From: Streptacidiphilus fuscans
GTDB lineage: Bacteria; Actinomycetota; Actinomycetes; Streptomycetales; Streptomycetaceae
Length of the DNA: 64,000 nucleotides
Direction of reading: 5' to 3'
NCBI RefSeq assembly: GCF_015690355.1
Contig: NZ_JADPRT010000004.1
Span: 1-64,000 of the forward strand
The notes under the pieces were generated by a model that saw only the letters and a program-made list of their open reading frames with translations, did not search any database and had not been told where the DNA came from. The translations under genes and the position numbers were made by a program. This document shows, piece by piece, positions 51,756-60,578 of the stretch; the stretch's first letter is position 1, and every line of letters begins with the position of its first letter.

Positions 51756-52720
51756 GCAGCGCGATCGACCAGACCCGGCGGATGCTGTCGCTGGTCACCT
51801 ACCTGCGCGAGCGCCCCGGCGCCCGGGTCGGCGAGGTCGCCCGCGCCTTCGGCGTCACCGAGCGCGAGCTGATCCGCGACCTCAGCGTGCTGCCGATGTG
51901 CGGCACCAGCTTCCGCGGCGGCGACCTGCTCGACATCGACACCGACGGCGAGCAGATCTGGTGGCACAACCCGGACGACGTCGCCCAGCCGCTGCGGCTC
52001 GCCGCCGACGAGGCCACCTCGCTGCTGGTCGCCGCCCGCGCGGTCGCCGGCCTGCCGGGCCTGCGCGAGCGCGACCGCGAGGCACTCACCCGCGCTGTCG
52101 CCAAGCTGGAGGCCGCCGCCGGTGACGTCGCCGAGGGCAGCACGCGCGTCGGCGTCTCCTTCGAGGCCGAGGGTGACGTCTTCGCCGAGATCGACCGCGC
52201 GTTCACCGAGCGCAAGCGGCTCTGGCTGCAGTACTGGTCCTCCGCGCGCGGCGAGCTCACCGAGCGCGAGGTAGACCCGATCCGGCTGGTCACCGAGGGC
52301 CACACCTACCTCGAGGCGTGGTGTCGCCTCTCCGAGGACCGCCGGATCTTCCGGCTGGACCGGATCGCCGAGATCAAGGTCCTCGACACGCCCGCGGACC
52401 CGCCCAAGCTGGAGCTGCGCGACCTCTCCGAGGGCATGATGCGCCCCTCCACCGACGACCCCCAGGTCGTCCTCGAGGTCGGCCCGGCGGGTCGCTGGGT
52501 GGCCGAGTACTACCCGCACGAGGCGGCGGAGGAGCAGCCCGACGGCGGCCTCCGCATCGTGCTGCGCACGCCGGACCCGTCCAGCCTGCTGCGGCTCGCC
52601 CTCCGGCTCGGCCCCGACGGCCGCGTCCTCGCTCCGGAGTCCCTCGCGGCGCAGGCCCGCGAGGTCGCCTCCCGCGCGCTGGCCGGCTACGACGCCGGTC
52701 GCGAGGAGCGCACCGGATGA
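51752..52720 (+). CDS. pafC: WYL-domain regulator PafC
   Basis: A 322-residue partner of PafB with the same domain order: winged helix TRRMLSLVTYLRERPGARVGEVARAFGVTERELIRDLSVL (residues 8-47), then WYL (RLWLQYWSSARGELTEREVDPIRLVTEGHTYLEAWCRLSEDRRIFRLDRI, about 158-208) and WCX. GTG 51752 overlaps the pafB stop, so the two subunits are translationally coupled. The stop in turn overlaps the zinc-ribbon gene. Its role in sensing DNA damage is taken from the family, not from the sequence. Confidence 0.94.
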   Translation: MSSAIDQTRRMLSLVTYLRERPGARVGEVARAFGVTERELIRDLSVLPMCGTSFRGGDLLDIDTDGEQIWWHNPDDVAQPLRLAADEATSLLVAARAVAGLPGLRERDREALTRAVAKLEAAAGDVAEGSTRVGVSFEAEGDVFAEIDRAFTERKRLWLQYWSSARGELTEREVDPIRLVTEGHTYLEAWCRLSEDRRIFRLDRIAEIKVLDTPADPPKLELRDLSEGMMRPSTDDPQVVLEVGPAGRWVAEYYPHEAAEEQPDGGLRIVLRTPDPSSLLRLALRLGPDGRVLAPESLAAQAREVASRALAGYDAGREERTG

Positions 52721-52941
52721 GCGTCACGCGGTTCCGCGCCTCCTGCCCCGACTGCCGCGTCACCGCGGAGCTGGACGCTCTCGCCTTCCGCCTGGCGCTG
52801 GGCCGCACGGCGGAACGGACCTTCTACAGCTTCACCTGCCCGGCGTGCGGGTCCGCGGTGCGCAAGCACGCCGGCGCGCGGATCATCGACGCACTGACGG
52901 GGGCGGGCGTCCCGACGATGAAGCTGCACGTAGGCACCTAG
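52717..52941 (+). CDS. Small zinc-ribbon protein
   Basis: A 74-residue protein whose two knuckles, ASCPDCRV (Cys10, Cys13) and FTCPACGSAV (about Cys41, Cys44), are a four-Cys zinc site. Between them lies a helix-like LDALAFRLALGRTAERTFYS. The ATG overlaps the pafC stop as ATGA, so it is the third gene of the pafBC operon. The family is a conserved actinobacterial hypothetical; a role with PafBC is possible but unproven. Copy C of the palindromic element follows its stop directly. Confidence 0.85.
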   Translation: MSVTRFRASCPDCRVTAELDALAFRLALGRTAERTFYSFTCPACGSAVRKHAGARIIDALTGAGVPTMKLHVGT

Positions 52942-53059
52942 CTTCCCAGGGGCGCGGGGAACTGCGCGAACAACCACTGACATGCGGATGGCCCTGTTCG
53001 TTCGGGGCTCTCCCTGCGTGGGTGGCTTGTCGCGCAGTTCCCCGCGCCCCTGAGGGAAG
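52942..53059. repeat. Palindromic intergenic element, copy C
   Basis: The left arm (52942-52977) and right arm (53020-53059) are imperfect reverse complements centred on GGGCGCGGGGAACTGCGC and its complement. The 42-base spacer has CATGCGGATGGCCCTG, the reverse complement of the segment in copies A and B. It starts immediately after the zinc-ribbon stop and ends 38 bases before the next gene. Confidence 0.87.
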
Positions 53060-53097
53060 TGCAACTGGCCCTTGTCGCGATGGTGCATGCTTGTCCC

Positions 53098-53334
53098 GTG
53101 GTGTGGATCATCGTGGGACTGACGACCGCAGGTCTGCTCGTGCTCGGTGGGCTCGCCGTGCTCGCCTACCGTGAGGTGGTCGTCCTGGCCAAGGCGCTGG
53201 CCCGCAGCGCGGAGCGACTCGCCCAGGCCGGCGCCGACGTCGAGCGCGCCGCCGACGGCGTGGCGCGGAGCGGCGGCGCCGCGCTCGTGGCCACGCGCGC
53301 ACCGTCTATTCAAGCGCCAAACGGATCCGCGTAG
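53098..53334 (+). CDS. Small membrane protein with coiled-coil-like tail
   Basis: A 78-residue protein: membrane segment [24 protein letters not shown] (residues 1-24), then a helix with heptad-like hydrophobics ([29 protein letters not shown]) and a short tail. GTG 53098 is chosen because CATGCT (53086-53091) lies six bases upstream; GTG 53083 and 53059 are possible longer starts. Similar small anchors lie before tatA in related genomes. Function unknown. Confidence 0.65.
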   Translation: MVWIIVGLTTAGLLVLGGLAVLAYREVVVLAKALARSAERLAQAGADVERAADGVARSGGAALVATRAPSIQAPNGSA

Positions 53335-53435
53335 TATCGAAGATGCGTTGGGGCAGCATTCTGTCGCGACGCTATGGGCCGTGCCTTCACGGTGCGTATC
53401 ATCGGCGCAGACACGACGACGAAGAGGGAAACCCG

Positions 53436-53735
53436 ATGCTCGAGAACCGCGCTCTGGAAATCATCATCATTGCGGTCATCGTGCTGCTGCTCTTCGGGGC
53501 GAAGCGGCTCCCGGACTCCGCGCGTGCGCTCGGCAAGTCGCTGCGCATCCTCAAGTCCGAGGTCGGCGCCATGAAGGACGACGGCAAGAAGACCGACGCA
53601 GAGGTCTCCAACGTCACCACCTCCGAGGAGCAGGCTCAGGCGCCTGCCGCGCCCCGGACCATCCAGTCCGCTCCGGGGGACACCGCCTCGGCGCGTCCCG
53701 TCACTGAGGACAAGCAGCCGACCACCCAGGTCTGA
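53436..53735 (+). CDS. tatA: Sec-independent translocase subunit TatA
   Basis: A 99-residue TatA: one membrane helix [16 protein letters not shown] (about residues 5-20), the FG-K-LP hinge [27 protein letters not shown], an amphipathic helix, and a polar disordered tail. It forms the pore-like assembly that lets folded proteins pass. ATG 53436 begins the TatA consensus; the open frame further upstream is not coding. tatC follows 53 bases downstream. Confidence 0.95.
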   Translation: MLENRALEIIIIAVIVLLLFGAKRLPDSARALGKSLRILKSEVGAMKDDGKKTDAEVSNVTTSEEQAQAPAAPRTIQSAPGDTASARPVTEDKQPTTQV

Positions 53736-53788
53736 GCAAGGCGCACTTCCTCACCCCCACCTTTTTCTCGCAGGGACGTAGCCGCACG

Positions 53789-54757
53789 GTGAGCGACACC
53801 CAACAGAGGCAGAAGCAGCAGCGGCCTCCGAAGAACGATGACGGCCGGATGCCGCTGGCGGACCATCTCCGCGAGCTGCGCTACCGGCTCATCGTCTCGA
53901 TCCTCGCCCTGCTCGTGACCACGGTCATCGGCTGGCTGATGCACGACTGGGCGATCAACCAGCTGGTCAGCCCGGCCTGTCACATCACCGGCGTGCACGG
54001 TTACGGCGAGAAGACCGCGGCGTGCCCGAACGGTCTGCTGGTGAACAACGGCGTGCTCTCGCCGCTGACCTTCACCTTCAAGATCGCGATGATGATCGGC
54101 TTCATCCTGGCCAGCCCCGTGTGGAGCTACCAGCTCTGGGCCTTCGTCGCGCCGGGTCTGTACAAGAAGGAGAAGAAGTACGGTCTCGGGTTCGTCGCCG
54201 CCGCAGTCCCCCTCTTCCTCGGCGGCGCGTACCTGGCGTACGAGATCTTCCCCAAGGCCCTGCAGATCCTGGCCAGCTTCAACCCGGCCAACTTCTCGCT
54301 GGCCTTCTCCGGCGCCGAGTTCCTGGACTTCTTCATCCGGATGGTGCTGGTCTTCGGGCTCTCCTTCGAGGTCCCGCTGCTGCTGGTGATGCTGAACTTC
54401 CTGGGCATCGTCAGCGCCGCCCGGCTGCGCGGCTGGTGGCGCGGCGCGGTCTTCGGGATCTTCGTCTTCTCGGCGATCGCCGTCCCGACCGGTGACCCGG
54501 TGACCATGACGGTGCTCGCCGTCCCGATGTGTCTGCTCTACTTCGCCGCCGTCGGCGTGGCGACGCTGCGGGACAAGGCCGTGGCCCGGCGCTACGCCGA
54601 GAACCCCGACCACCAGCTCGACCCGGACCAGGCCTCCGACATCGACCTGCGCCCGTCCTCCCTCGGCGCGGACGACCTGCCCATCCCGGAGCCGGTCAAC
54701 GCCACCGAACTGGCCGCCGGTGAGCCGATGACGTACCACCCGGACGACGTCACCTGA
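53789..54757 (+). CDS. tatC: Sec-independent translocase subunit TatC
   Basis: A 322-residue TatC with six membrane helices. Hallmarks are MPLADHLRELRYRLI (residues 21-35, signal-peptide recognition with the conserved Glu), SPLTFTFKIAMMIGFILASPVWSYQLWAFVAPGLYKKEKKY near residues 90-130, and FGLSFEVPLLLVMLNFLGIV. It is the twin-arginine receptor; the phospholipase at the right end of the window is a likely client. GTG 53789. The acidic 50-residue C-terminal tail is longer than in E. coli. Confidence 0.96.
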   Translation: MSDTQQRQKQQRPPKNDDGRMPLADHLRELRYRLIVSILALLVTTVIGWLMHDWAINQLVSPACHITGVHGYGEKTAACPNGLLVNNGVLSPLTFTFKIAMMIGFILASPVWSYQLWAFVAPGLYKKEKKYGLGFVAAAVPLFLGGAYLAYEIFPKALQILASFNPANFSLAFSGAEFLDFFIRMVLVFGLSFEVPLLLVMLNFLGIVSAARLRGWWRGAVFGIFVFSAIAVPTGDPVTMTVLAVPMCLLYFAAVGVATLRDKAVARRYAENPDHQLDPDQASDIDLRPSSLGADDLPIPEPVNATELAAGEPMTYHPDDVT

Positions 54758-54847
54758 GCGCCGATCAGGCAACCCGAACGAGTGGGCCGCACACAGTAAA
54801 CAATCTTGAGGTGGAGTGTCGGTCCCGACGGGTACTCTCCTAGCGAG

Positions 54848-57769
54848 ATGACTGACCAGAACCTGCGCTCGCCCGACGCGTCCGATCCGTCGCACGCGTC
54901 CGACTCCTCCGGTGCGTCCGAGGAGAGCCTCAGCCCCTCCGAGCGCTACGCCGCGTCCCGGCGCCGCGCGAAGGAAGAGGCGAGTTCCCTGCACGCCTTC
55001 CGGCAGCTGTACGACTTCCCGCTGGACCCCTTCCAGGTGGAGGCGTGCCAGGCGCTGGAGGGCGGCGAGGGCGTGCTCGTGGCCGCGCCGACGGGCTCCG
55101 GCAAGACCATCGTCGGCGAGTTCGCCGTGCACCTCGCGCTGGCCGAGGGCCGCAAGTGCTTCTACACGACGCCCATCAAGGCGCTGTCGAACCAGAAGTT
55201 CCAGGACCTGGTGAAGCGCTACGGCGCGGACAAGGTCGGCCTGCTGACCGGCGACAACACGGTCAACAGCGACGCGCCGGTCGTCGTCATGACGACCGAG
55301 GTGCTCCGCAACATGCTCTACGCGGGCTCCAGCACCCTCTCGGGCCTGGGCTACGTGGTCATGGACGAGGTGCACTACCTCGCCGACCGCTTCCGCGGCG
55401 CGGTGTGGGAGGAGGTCATCATCCACCTCCCCGAGTCGGTCACCCTGGTCTCGCTCTCGGCCACCGTCTCCAACGCCGAGGAGTTCGGCGACTGGCTGGA
55501 CACCGTCCGCGGTGGCACCAAGGTCATCGTCTCCGAGCACCGCCCGGTCCCGCTATGGCAGCACGTGCTGGCGGGCCACCGGATGTACGACCTGTTCACC
55601 AACCGGGTCGCCGAGGAGCGCGCCTCCGGGCGCAAGCGCGACGGCGCGCGCGGGGGAGAGGCCGACGTCAACCCGGAGCTGGTCCGGCTGGCCCGCGCCG
55701 AGCAGGATCGCCGCGGCGGGCGGGACCGGTTCGACCGGCGCGGCCGGGGCCGGTCGATGTCCAACGGCCGTCCGGGCCGGGCCTGGACGCCGAGCCGGGT
55801 CGATGTGATCGACCGGCTGGACGCCGAGGGCCTGCTGCCCGCGATCACCTTCATCTTCAGCCGGGCCGGCTGCGAGGCCGCCGTCCAGCAGTGCCTCCAC
55901 GCGGGCCTGCGGCTCAACAACGACGCCGAGCGGGCCGAGGTGCGCGAGATCGTCGAGTCGCGCACCTCCGCGATCCCCGCCGAGGACCTGCACGTCCTTG
56001 GCTACTACGAGTGGCTGGACGGCCTGGAGCGCGGCATCGCGGCCCACCACGCGGGCATGCTGCCGACCTTCAAGGAGGTCGTCGAGGAGCTCTTCCAGAA
56101 GGGCCTGGTCAAGGCGGTCTTCGCGACCGAGACGCTGGCGCTGGGCATCAACATGCCGGCCCGCTCGGTCGTCATGGAGAAGCTGGTCAAGTGGAACGGC
56201 GAGACCCACGCCGACGTCACCCCGGGCGAGTACACCCAGCTGACCGGCCGTGCCGGGCGGCGCGGTATCGACGTCGAGGGCCACGCCGTGGTGCTCTGGC
56301 AGCCGACGCTCGACCCGGCCGCGCTGGCCGGTCTGGCCGGCACGCGCACGTACCCGCTGCGATCCTCCTTCAAGCCGTCGTACAACATGGCCGTCAACCT
56401 CGTCGGCCAGTTCGGGCGGCACACCGCGCGTGAGCTGCTGGAGACCTCGTTCGCGCAGTTCCAGGCGGACCGCAGCGTGGTCGGCATCGCCCGGCAGGTG
56501 CAGCGCAACGAGGAGGGCCTGGCCGGTTACCGCGAGGCGGTCGAGTGCCACCTCGGCGACTTCGAGGAGTACATGGGCCTGCGCCGGGCCCTCAAGGACC
56601 GCGAGACGCTGCTGGCCCGCGAGGGCGCCGCGCAGCGTCGGGCCAGCGCGGCCGACTCGCTGGAGAAGCTGCGTCCCGGCGACGTCATCCACGTCCCGAC
56701 CGGCCGCTTCGCCGGGCTGGCCGTGGTGCTGGACCCGGGCATCCCGCCGGTCGGCCGCCACGGCACCCGCGGCTACGGCAACAGCCGCGAGTACAGCGAC
56801 GGCCCGCGCCCGGTGGTGCTGACCGCCGAGCGGCAGGTCAAGCGGCTGGCGATGATCGACTTCCCGACGCCGGTCGAGGCGATCGAGCGGCTGCGGATCC
56901 CCAAGAGCTTCAACCCGCGCAGCCCGCAGTCCCGGCGCGATCTCGCCTCGGCGCTGCGCAGCAAGGCCGGGCACATCGATCCGGGCCGCGTCCGCAAGGG
57001 CCGGGCCGCGGCGGCGGACGACCCGGACATCGCCCGGCTCCGCGCCGAGATCCGGCAGCACCCGTGCCACGGCTGCAACGAGCGCGAGGACCACGCCCGC
57101 TGGGCCGAGCGCTACGACCGGCTCAAGCGCGACACCGAGCAGCTCGAACGCCGGATGAAGTCGCGCACCCACACCATCGCCCGCACCTTCGACCGGGTCT
57201 GCGCCCTGCTGGCCGACCTGGACTACCTGGAGGGCGACACCGTCACCGACCAGGGCCGCCGTCTCGGCCGCCTCTACGGCGACCTGGACCTGCTCGCCTC
57301 CGAGTGCCTGCGCGAGGGCGTCTGGGACGGCCTCAGCCCGGCGGAGCTCGCGGCCTGCGCCTCGGCGCTGGTCTACGAGTCCCGGCGCGGCGACGACGAG
57401 GGCGGCGCGGTCAAGCTGCCGGACGGCAAGGCCCGCGACGCGCTCGGCGAGATGGTCCGGATCTGGGGCCACCTGGACGCGCTGGAGGAGCAGCACAAGC
57501 TCTCCACCATGGAGAACTGGGGCCAGCGCGAGCCGGATCTCGGCTTCGCCTGGACGGCCTTCCGCTGGGCGTCCGGCGACCCGCTGGACAAGGTGCTGCG
57601 CGAGGCCGACATGCCCGCCGGTGACTTCGTCCGCTGGACCCGCCAACTGATCGACGTGCTGGGCCAGATCACGAACGCGGCCCCGGACGACGGCGCGGTG
57701 CGCACGGCCGCGCGCAAGGCCGTCGACCAGATCCGGCGCGGCATCATCGCGTACTCGTCGGTGGGGTGA
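54848..57769 (+). CDS. helY: DEAD/DEAH RNA helicase, HelY/Mtr4-like
   Basis: A 973-residue superfamily 2 helicase. The ATPase core has Q-type start FQVEACQALEGG, motif I APTGSGKTIVGEF (about residues 82-94), motif II DEVHYL, motif III SATVSN and motif VI QLTGRAGRRGID. A basic Arg/Gly insert (about 265-320) and the C-terminal DSHCT domain are typical of the Ski2/Mtr4-like HelY group, which unwinds RNA; its bacterial targets are poorly known. ATG 54848 lies nine bases after TACTCT (54833-54838). In related genomes it follows tatAC. The transglycosylase-like gene overlaps its stop. Confidence 0.94.
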   Translation: MTDQNLRSPDASDPSHASDSSGASEESLSPSERYAASRRRAKEEASSLHAFRQLYDFPLDPFQVEACQALEGGEGVLVAAPTGSGKTIVGEFAVHLALAEGRKCFYTTPIKALSNQKFQDLVKRYGADKVGLLTGDNTVNSDAPVVVMTTEVLRNMLYAGSSTLSGLGYVVMDEVHYLADRFRGAVWEEVIIHLPESVTLVSLSATVSNAEEFGDWLDTVRGGTKVIVSEHRPVPLWQHVLAGHRMYDLFTNRVAEERASGRKRDGARGGEADVNPELVRLARAEQDRRGGRDRFDRRGRGRSMSNGRPGRAWTPSRVDVIDRLDAEGLLPAITFIFSRAGCEAAVQQCLHAGLRLNNDAERAEVREIVESRTSAIPAEDLHVLGYYEWLDGLERGIAAHHAGMLPTFKEVVEELFQKGLVKAVFATETLALGINMPARSVVMEKLVKWNGETHADVTPGEYTQLTGRAGRRGIDVEGHAVVLWQPTLDPAALAGLAGTRTYPLRSSFKPSYNMAVNLVGQFGRHTARELLETSFAQFQADRSVVGIARQVQRNEEGLAGYREAVECHLGDFEEYMGLRRALKDRETLLAREGAAQRRASAADSLEKLRPGDVIHVPTGRFAGLAVVLDPGIPPVGRHGTRGYGNSREYSDGPRPVVLTAERQVKRLAMIDFPTPVEAIERLRIPKSFNPRSPQSRRDLASALRSKAGHIDPGRVRKGRAAAADDPDIARLRAEIRQHPCHGCNEREDHARWAERYDRLKRDTEQLERRMKSRTHTIARTFDRVCALLADLDYLEGDTVTDQGRRLGRLYGDLDLLASECLREGVWDGLSPAELAACASALVYESRRGDDEGGAVKLPDGKARDALGEMVRIWGHLDALEEQHKLSTMENWGQREPDLGFAWTAFRWASGDPLDKVLREADMPAGDFVRWTRQLIDVLGQITNAAPDDGAVRTAARKAVDQIRRGIIAYSSVG

Positions 57770-58467
57770 GCAGGGGCGTGGCCGGTGGGCGTTCGTCGCG
57801 GCTGTGGTGGATCGTGCTGCCGGTGGCGGCGCTGCTGCTCTGGGGGGTGACGCACGGTCAGAAGGGGGCGACCGATGCCTCGTCGACCCCCTCCGGCTCC
57901 GCGTCCGGGCACGGCGGGGGGTCGGGTGCGGGTGGCGCGTCGCCGAGTCCTTCGGGGACGGGCGGCAGCTGGTACACGGGCAGCTACGACCCGTCCCAGT
58001 TCGCCGCCCAGGTGCGGCAGCGGGCCAAGGAGGCGGGTGTCGACCCGCAGTTGGTGATGGCGATCCTCTACAACGAGGACTACAAGCCGCACGACCCGGC
58101 TTTCGAACGCGCCTGGCTGAAGATCAAGCCGACCGCCGCGCTCGGCATCGCCAACATGCACGAGGCCACCTACGACCAGGTCAAGCAGGGCCACTCCTTC
58201 GCCGACCGGCCGTGGACGAGCCTGCCGGACGACCCGGACCTCGCCATCGAGGCGGAGGCCTGGTGCCTGCACGACCTGGCCACCGACCTGCCCGCGCAGC
58301 GCACCGGCTCCCTGACCGAGGATCAGCTGCTGGCCCTCGGCTACAACACCGGTCCCGGCAACATGCTGGCTTTCGCGCACGGCGTCACGGTCGGGCCACA
58401 GGCGCAGCAGTATCTCGACACGCTGAACTCCAACTGGGCCAAGGCCGGGAAGGCTATCGCGATATAG
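57766..58467 (+). CDS. Lytic-transglycosylase-like secreted protein
   Basis: A 233-residue protein with an N-terminal membrane anchor or signal (RLWWIVLPVAALLLWGV, about 12-28), a Ser/Gly-rich linker to residue 65, and an SLT-like domain: AGVDPQLVMAILYNEDY (probable catalytic Glu in YNED), AALGIANMHEATYDQV and LLALGYNTGPGNMLAF. These fit the lysozyme-like fold that cuts peptidoglycan outside the membrane. GTG 57766 overlaps the helicase stop as GTGA; GTG 57778 is an alternative. Its stop codon is part of the downstream inverted repeat. Confidence 0.8.
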   Translation: MSRGVAGGRSSRLWWIVLPVAALLLWGVTHGQKGATDASSTPSGSASGHGGGSGAGGASPSPSGTGGSWYTGSYDPSQFAAQVRQRAKEAGVDPQLVMAILYNEDYKPHDPAFERAWLKIKPTAALGIANMHEATYDQVKQGHSFADRPWTSLPDDPDLAIEAEAWCLHDLATDLPAQRTGSLTEDQLLALGYNTGPGNMLAFAHGVTVGPQAQQYLDTLNSNWAKAGKAIAI

Positions 58468-58514
58468 CGTATTGACACGCGCTATACCCGTGCTCATATA
58501 CTCGTAGACGAGTA
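58463..58514. promoter_or_regulatory. Promoter with two inverted repeats upstream of the PadR gene
   Basis: TATAGCG (58463-58469) and CGCTATA (58480-58486) form a 7-10-7 inverted repeat. TACTCGT-AG-ACGAGTA (58499-58514) is a perfect 7-2-7 repeat. Between and around them lie TTGACA (58472-58477), a consensus -35 box, and CATATA (58495-58500) or TATACT (58497-58502) as -10. Both repeats therefore overlap promoter elements and are strong operator candidates. Confidence 0.75.
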
Positions 58515-58556
58515 AGTGAGCATCTCGGTGCTGCGCTGTCGATGGGAGGTGGCCCG

Positions 58557-59228
58557 GTGGCCAAGCGCAAGCTCAGCAACCCGCTCGCCCTGGCCGTGCT
58601 CTCGGCCTGTGCCGAGCAGCCGCGTCACCCCTATGAGATCGCCCAGGTGCTGAAGCAGCGTGGCAAGCACTTCAGCATCAAGATCAACTTCGGCTCGCTC
58701 TACACCGTGGTCCAGAACCTGGAGCGCCACGGCTTCATCGAGGCCGTGGGCAGCGAGCGCGACGGCCGCAGGCCCGAGCGCACGGTCTACGGCGTCACCG
58801 AGGCCGGCCGCGCCGAGTTGCGCGACTGGCTGTCGGAGCTGCTCAGCGTCCCGGCCAAGGAGTACCCGCAGTTCGAGGCGGGCCTGTCGCTTGCCGGCAG
58901 CCTGCCCCCGGACGAGGTCCTCGCGCTGCTGCGCAAGCGGCTCGACGCGCTGGACGAGGGCATCGCCGCGCAGGAGCAGATGTATGCCACCTGCGTGGCG
59001 CTGCTGCCCAGGATCTTCCTGGTCGAGGCCGAGTACGCGCTCGCGATGCGGCGCGCGGAGGCGGCCTGGCTGCGCGGCCTGGTGGCCGAGATGGAGGACG
59101 GCACGCTGAGCGGCATGGACGGCTGGCGCGAGTTCTACGCCACCGGACGCCCGCCGCAGCAGTGGATCGACGTCGAGGAGCGCGCCCGCGCGCTGTGGGA
59201 GGAGGATCCCGGCTTCGGCTCCGCCTGA
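58557..59228 (+). CDS. PadR-family transcriptional regulator
   Basis: A 223-residue PadR protein. The winged helix is LALAVLSACAEQPRHPYEIAQVLKQRG (residues 9-35) with the wing INFGSLYTVVQNLERHGFIEAV and ERTVYGVTEAGRAEL. The C-terminal dimerisation part is a long helical domain (about 100-200), as in the larger PadR subclass. GTG 58557 has GGGAGG at 58544-58549; ATG 58542 is an alternative. It lies upstream of a DrrAB-like exporter in the same direction and probably represses itself and the exporter in response to the exported compound. Confidence 0.9.
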   Translation: MAKRKLSNPLALAVLSACAEQPRHPYEIAQVLKQRGKHFSIKINFGSLYTVVQNLERHGFIEAVGSERDGRRPERTVYGVTEAGRAELRDWLSELLSVPAKEYPQFEAGLSLAGSLPPDEVLALLRKRLDALDEGIAAQEQMYATCVALLPRIFLVEAEYALAMRRAEAAWLRGLVAEMEDGTLSGMDGWREFYATGRPPQQWIDVEERARALWEEDPGFGSA

Positions 59229-59309
59229 ACAGGCGTCAGCAGGACGCCGGGGGTCAGCGACCACCGACACCACCGAACAACCGACAGCACCGAACGACCA
59301 CATGAAAGC

Positions 59310-59343
59310 GCCCCCGCACGGTGCGGCAACACCGGGCGGGGGC
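59310..59343 (+). terminator. Hairpin between padR-type gene and exporter
   Basis: GCCCCCGC (59310-59317) pairs with GCGGGGGC (59336-59343), with inner GGTG/CACC pairing. No T tract follows. It may be an attenuator or partial terminator in the 246-base gap. Confidence 0.5.
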
Positions 59344-59474
59344 AGGGACCTCGCGACCGGCCTGCGGCAACAGGTGATCCGGACCATACGAGGAACACGC
59401 AGCTCCATCGTAGCCCGGATCCCCCGTCGTAGATCGGCAGCAGTCCGCCGTCACGACCGGAGGGAATCCCCGTC

Positions 59475-60578
59475 ATGAACACCCAACCCCGGACGACGCT
59501 CGGCGTCGTCCCCGGGGCGGCCGCGGCAACGGCCGTCCCGGGCACCGGCAGCGCGGGCGGCGGTTACGCCGTCCACGCCACCGACCTCGTCAAGACCTAC
59601 CACCCCAAGGGCCGCGGCAAGGCCGTGCCCGGGGGAGTACGCGCGCTCGACGGGCTCGGCATCAGCGTCGAGCCCGGCATCGTCTTCGGCCTGCTCGGGC
59701 CGAACGGCGCCGGAAAGTCCACCACCGTCAAGATCCTGACCACGCTGGCCTCCGCCGACTCCGGCAGCGCCGTCGTCGCCGGGTTCGACGTGGCCCGTGA
59801 GCCGGGCCGGGTGCGGCGCGCGATCGGCGTGGTCGCCCAGCGGTCCGGCGCCGACCCGGTCGCCACCGGCCGCGACAACCTGCTGCTCCAGGGACGCCTC
59901 TACGGCATGCGCGGCGTCGAGCTGACCCGCCGCGTCGACGAGCTGCTGACGCGCTTCGACCTGGTCGACGCCGCCAAGCGGCAGGTGAAGACCTACTCCG
60001 GCGGCATGCTGCGCCGCCTGGACGTGGCCATCGGGCTGGTCCACCGCCCGCAGGTGCTCTTCCTCGACGAGCCCACCACCGGCCTGGACCCCGAGGCGCG
60101 CACCGCGATGTGGGAGGAGGTCGAGCGGCTGGCCGGCTCCGAGGGCCTGACCATCCTGCTGACCACGCACTACCTGGAGGAGGCCGACAAGCTGGCCGCG
60201 CGCCTGGCCATCGTCGACCGCGGCCGGATCGTCGCCGAGGGCACGCCCGACGCGCTCAAGGGCGAACTGCGCGGCGACGCCGTCGTGGTGGAGCTGGCCG
60301 CCGCGGCGCAGGACCACCTGCCGGTGGTCGGCGCGATCGGCGCGGTGCCGGGTGTCCGGGACATCACCGTCGACGGCCGCCGGGTGGCAGCCCGCGCGGA
60401 CGACGGAGCGGCTGCCGTGCCGGCCGTGCTCGCCGCGCTGGAGCGGATCGGCCTGCCGGTCGCCGCCGTGACCGTCTCCCGTCCCTCGCTGGACGACGTC
60501 TACCTCCGCTACGCGGGCCGCAGCTTCTCCTCCGCCGAGGCGGGCCACAGCTCGGTTCTGGAAGGAGCCTCCCGATGA
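59475..60578 (+). CDS. DrrA-like ABC exporter ATPase
   Basis: A 367-residue daunorubicin-resistance-type ATPase. Walker A is GPNGAGKST near residues 75-83, the signature TYSGGMLRRLDVAIGL, Walker B VLFLDEPTTGLDPEAR and the H-loop LLTTHYLEEADKL. A C-terminal regulatory domain (about 240-355) ends with SRPSLDDVYLRYAGRSF, typical of DrrA. The first 30 residues are low complexity. The permease start overlaps its stop. The pair exports a drug-like compound; the substrate is unknown. Confidence 0.93.
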   Translation: MNTQPRTTLGVVPGAAAATAVPGTGSAGGGYAVHATDLVKTYHPKGRGKAVPGGVRALDGLGISVEPGIVFGLLGPNGAGKSTTVKILTTLASADSGSAVVAGFDVAREPGRVRRAIGVVAQRSGADPVATGRDNLLLQGRLYGMRGVELTRRVDELLTRFDLVDAAKRQVKTYSGGMLRRLDVAIGLVHRPQVLFLDEPTTGLDPEARTAMWEEVERLAGSEGLTILLTTHYLEEADKLAARLAIVDRGRIVAEGTPDALKGELRGDAVVVELAAAAQDHLPVVGAIGAVPGVRDITVDGRRVAARADDGAAAVPAVLAALERIGLPVAAVTVSRPSLDDVYLRYAGRSFSSAEAGHSSVLEGASR

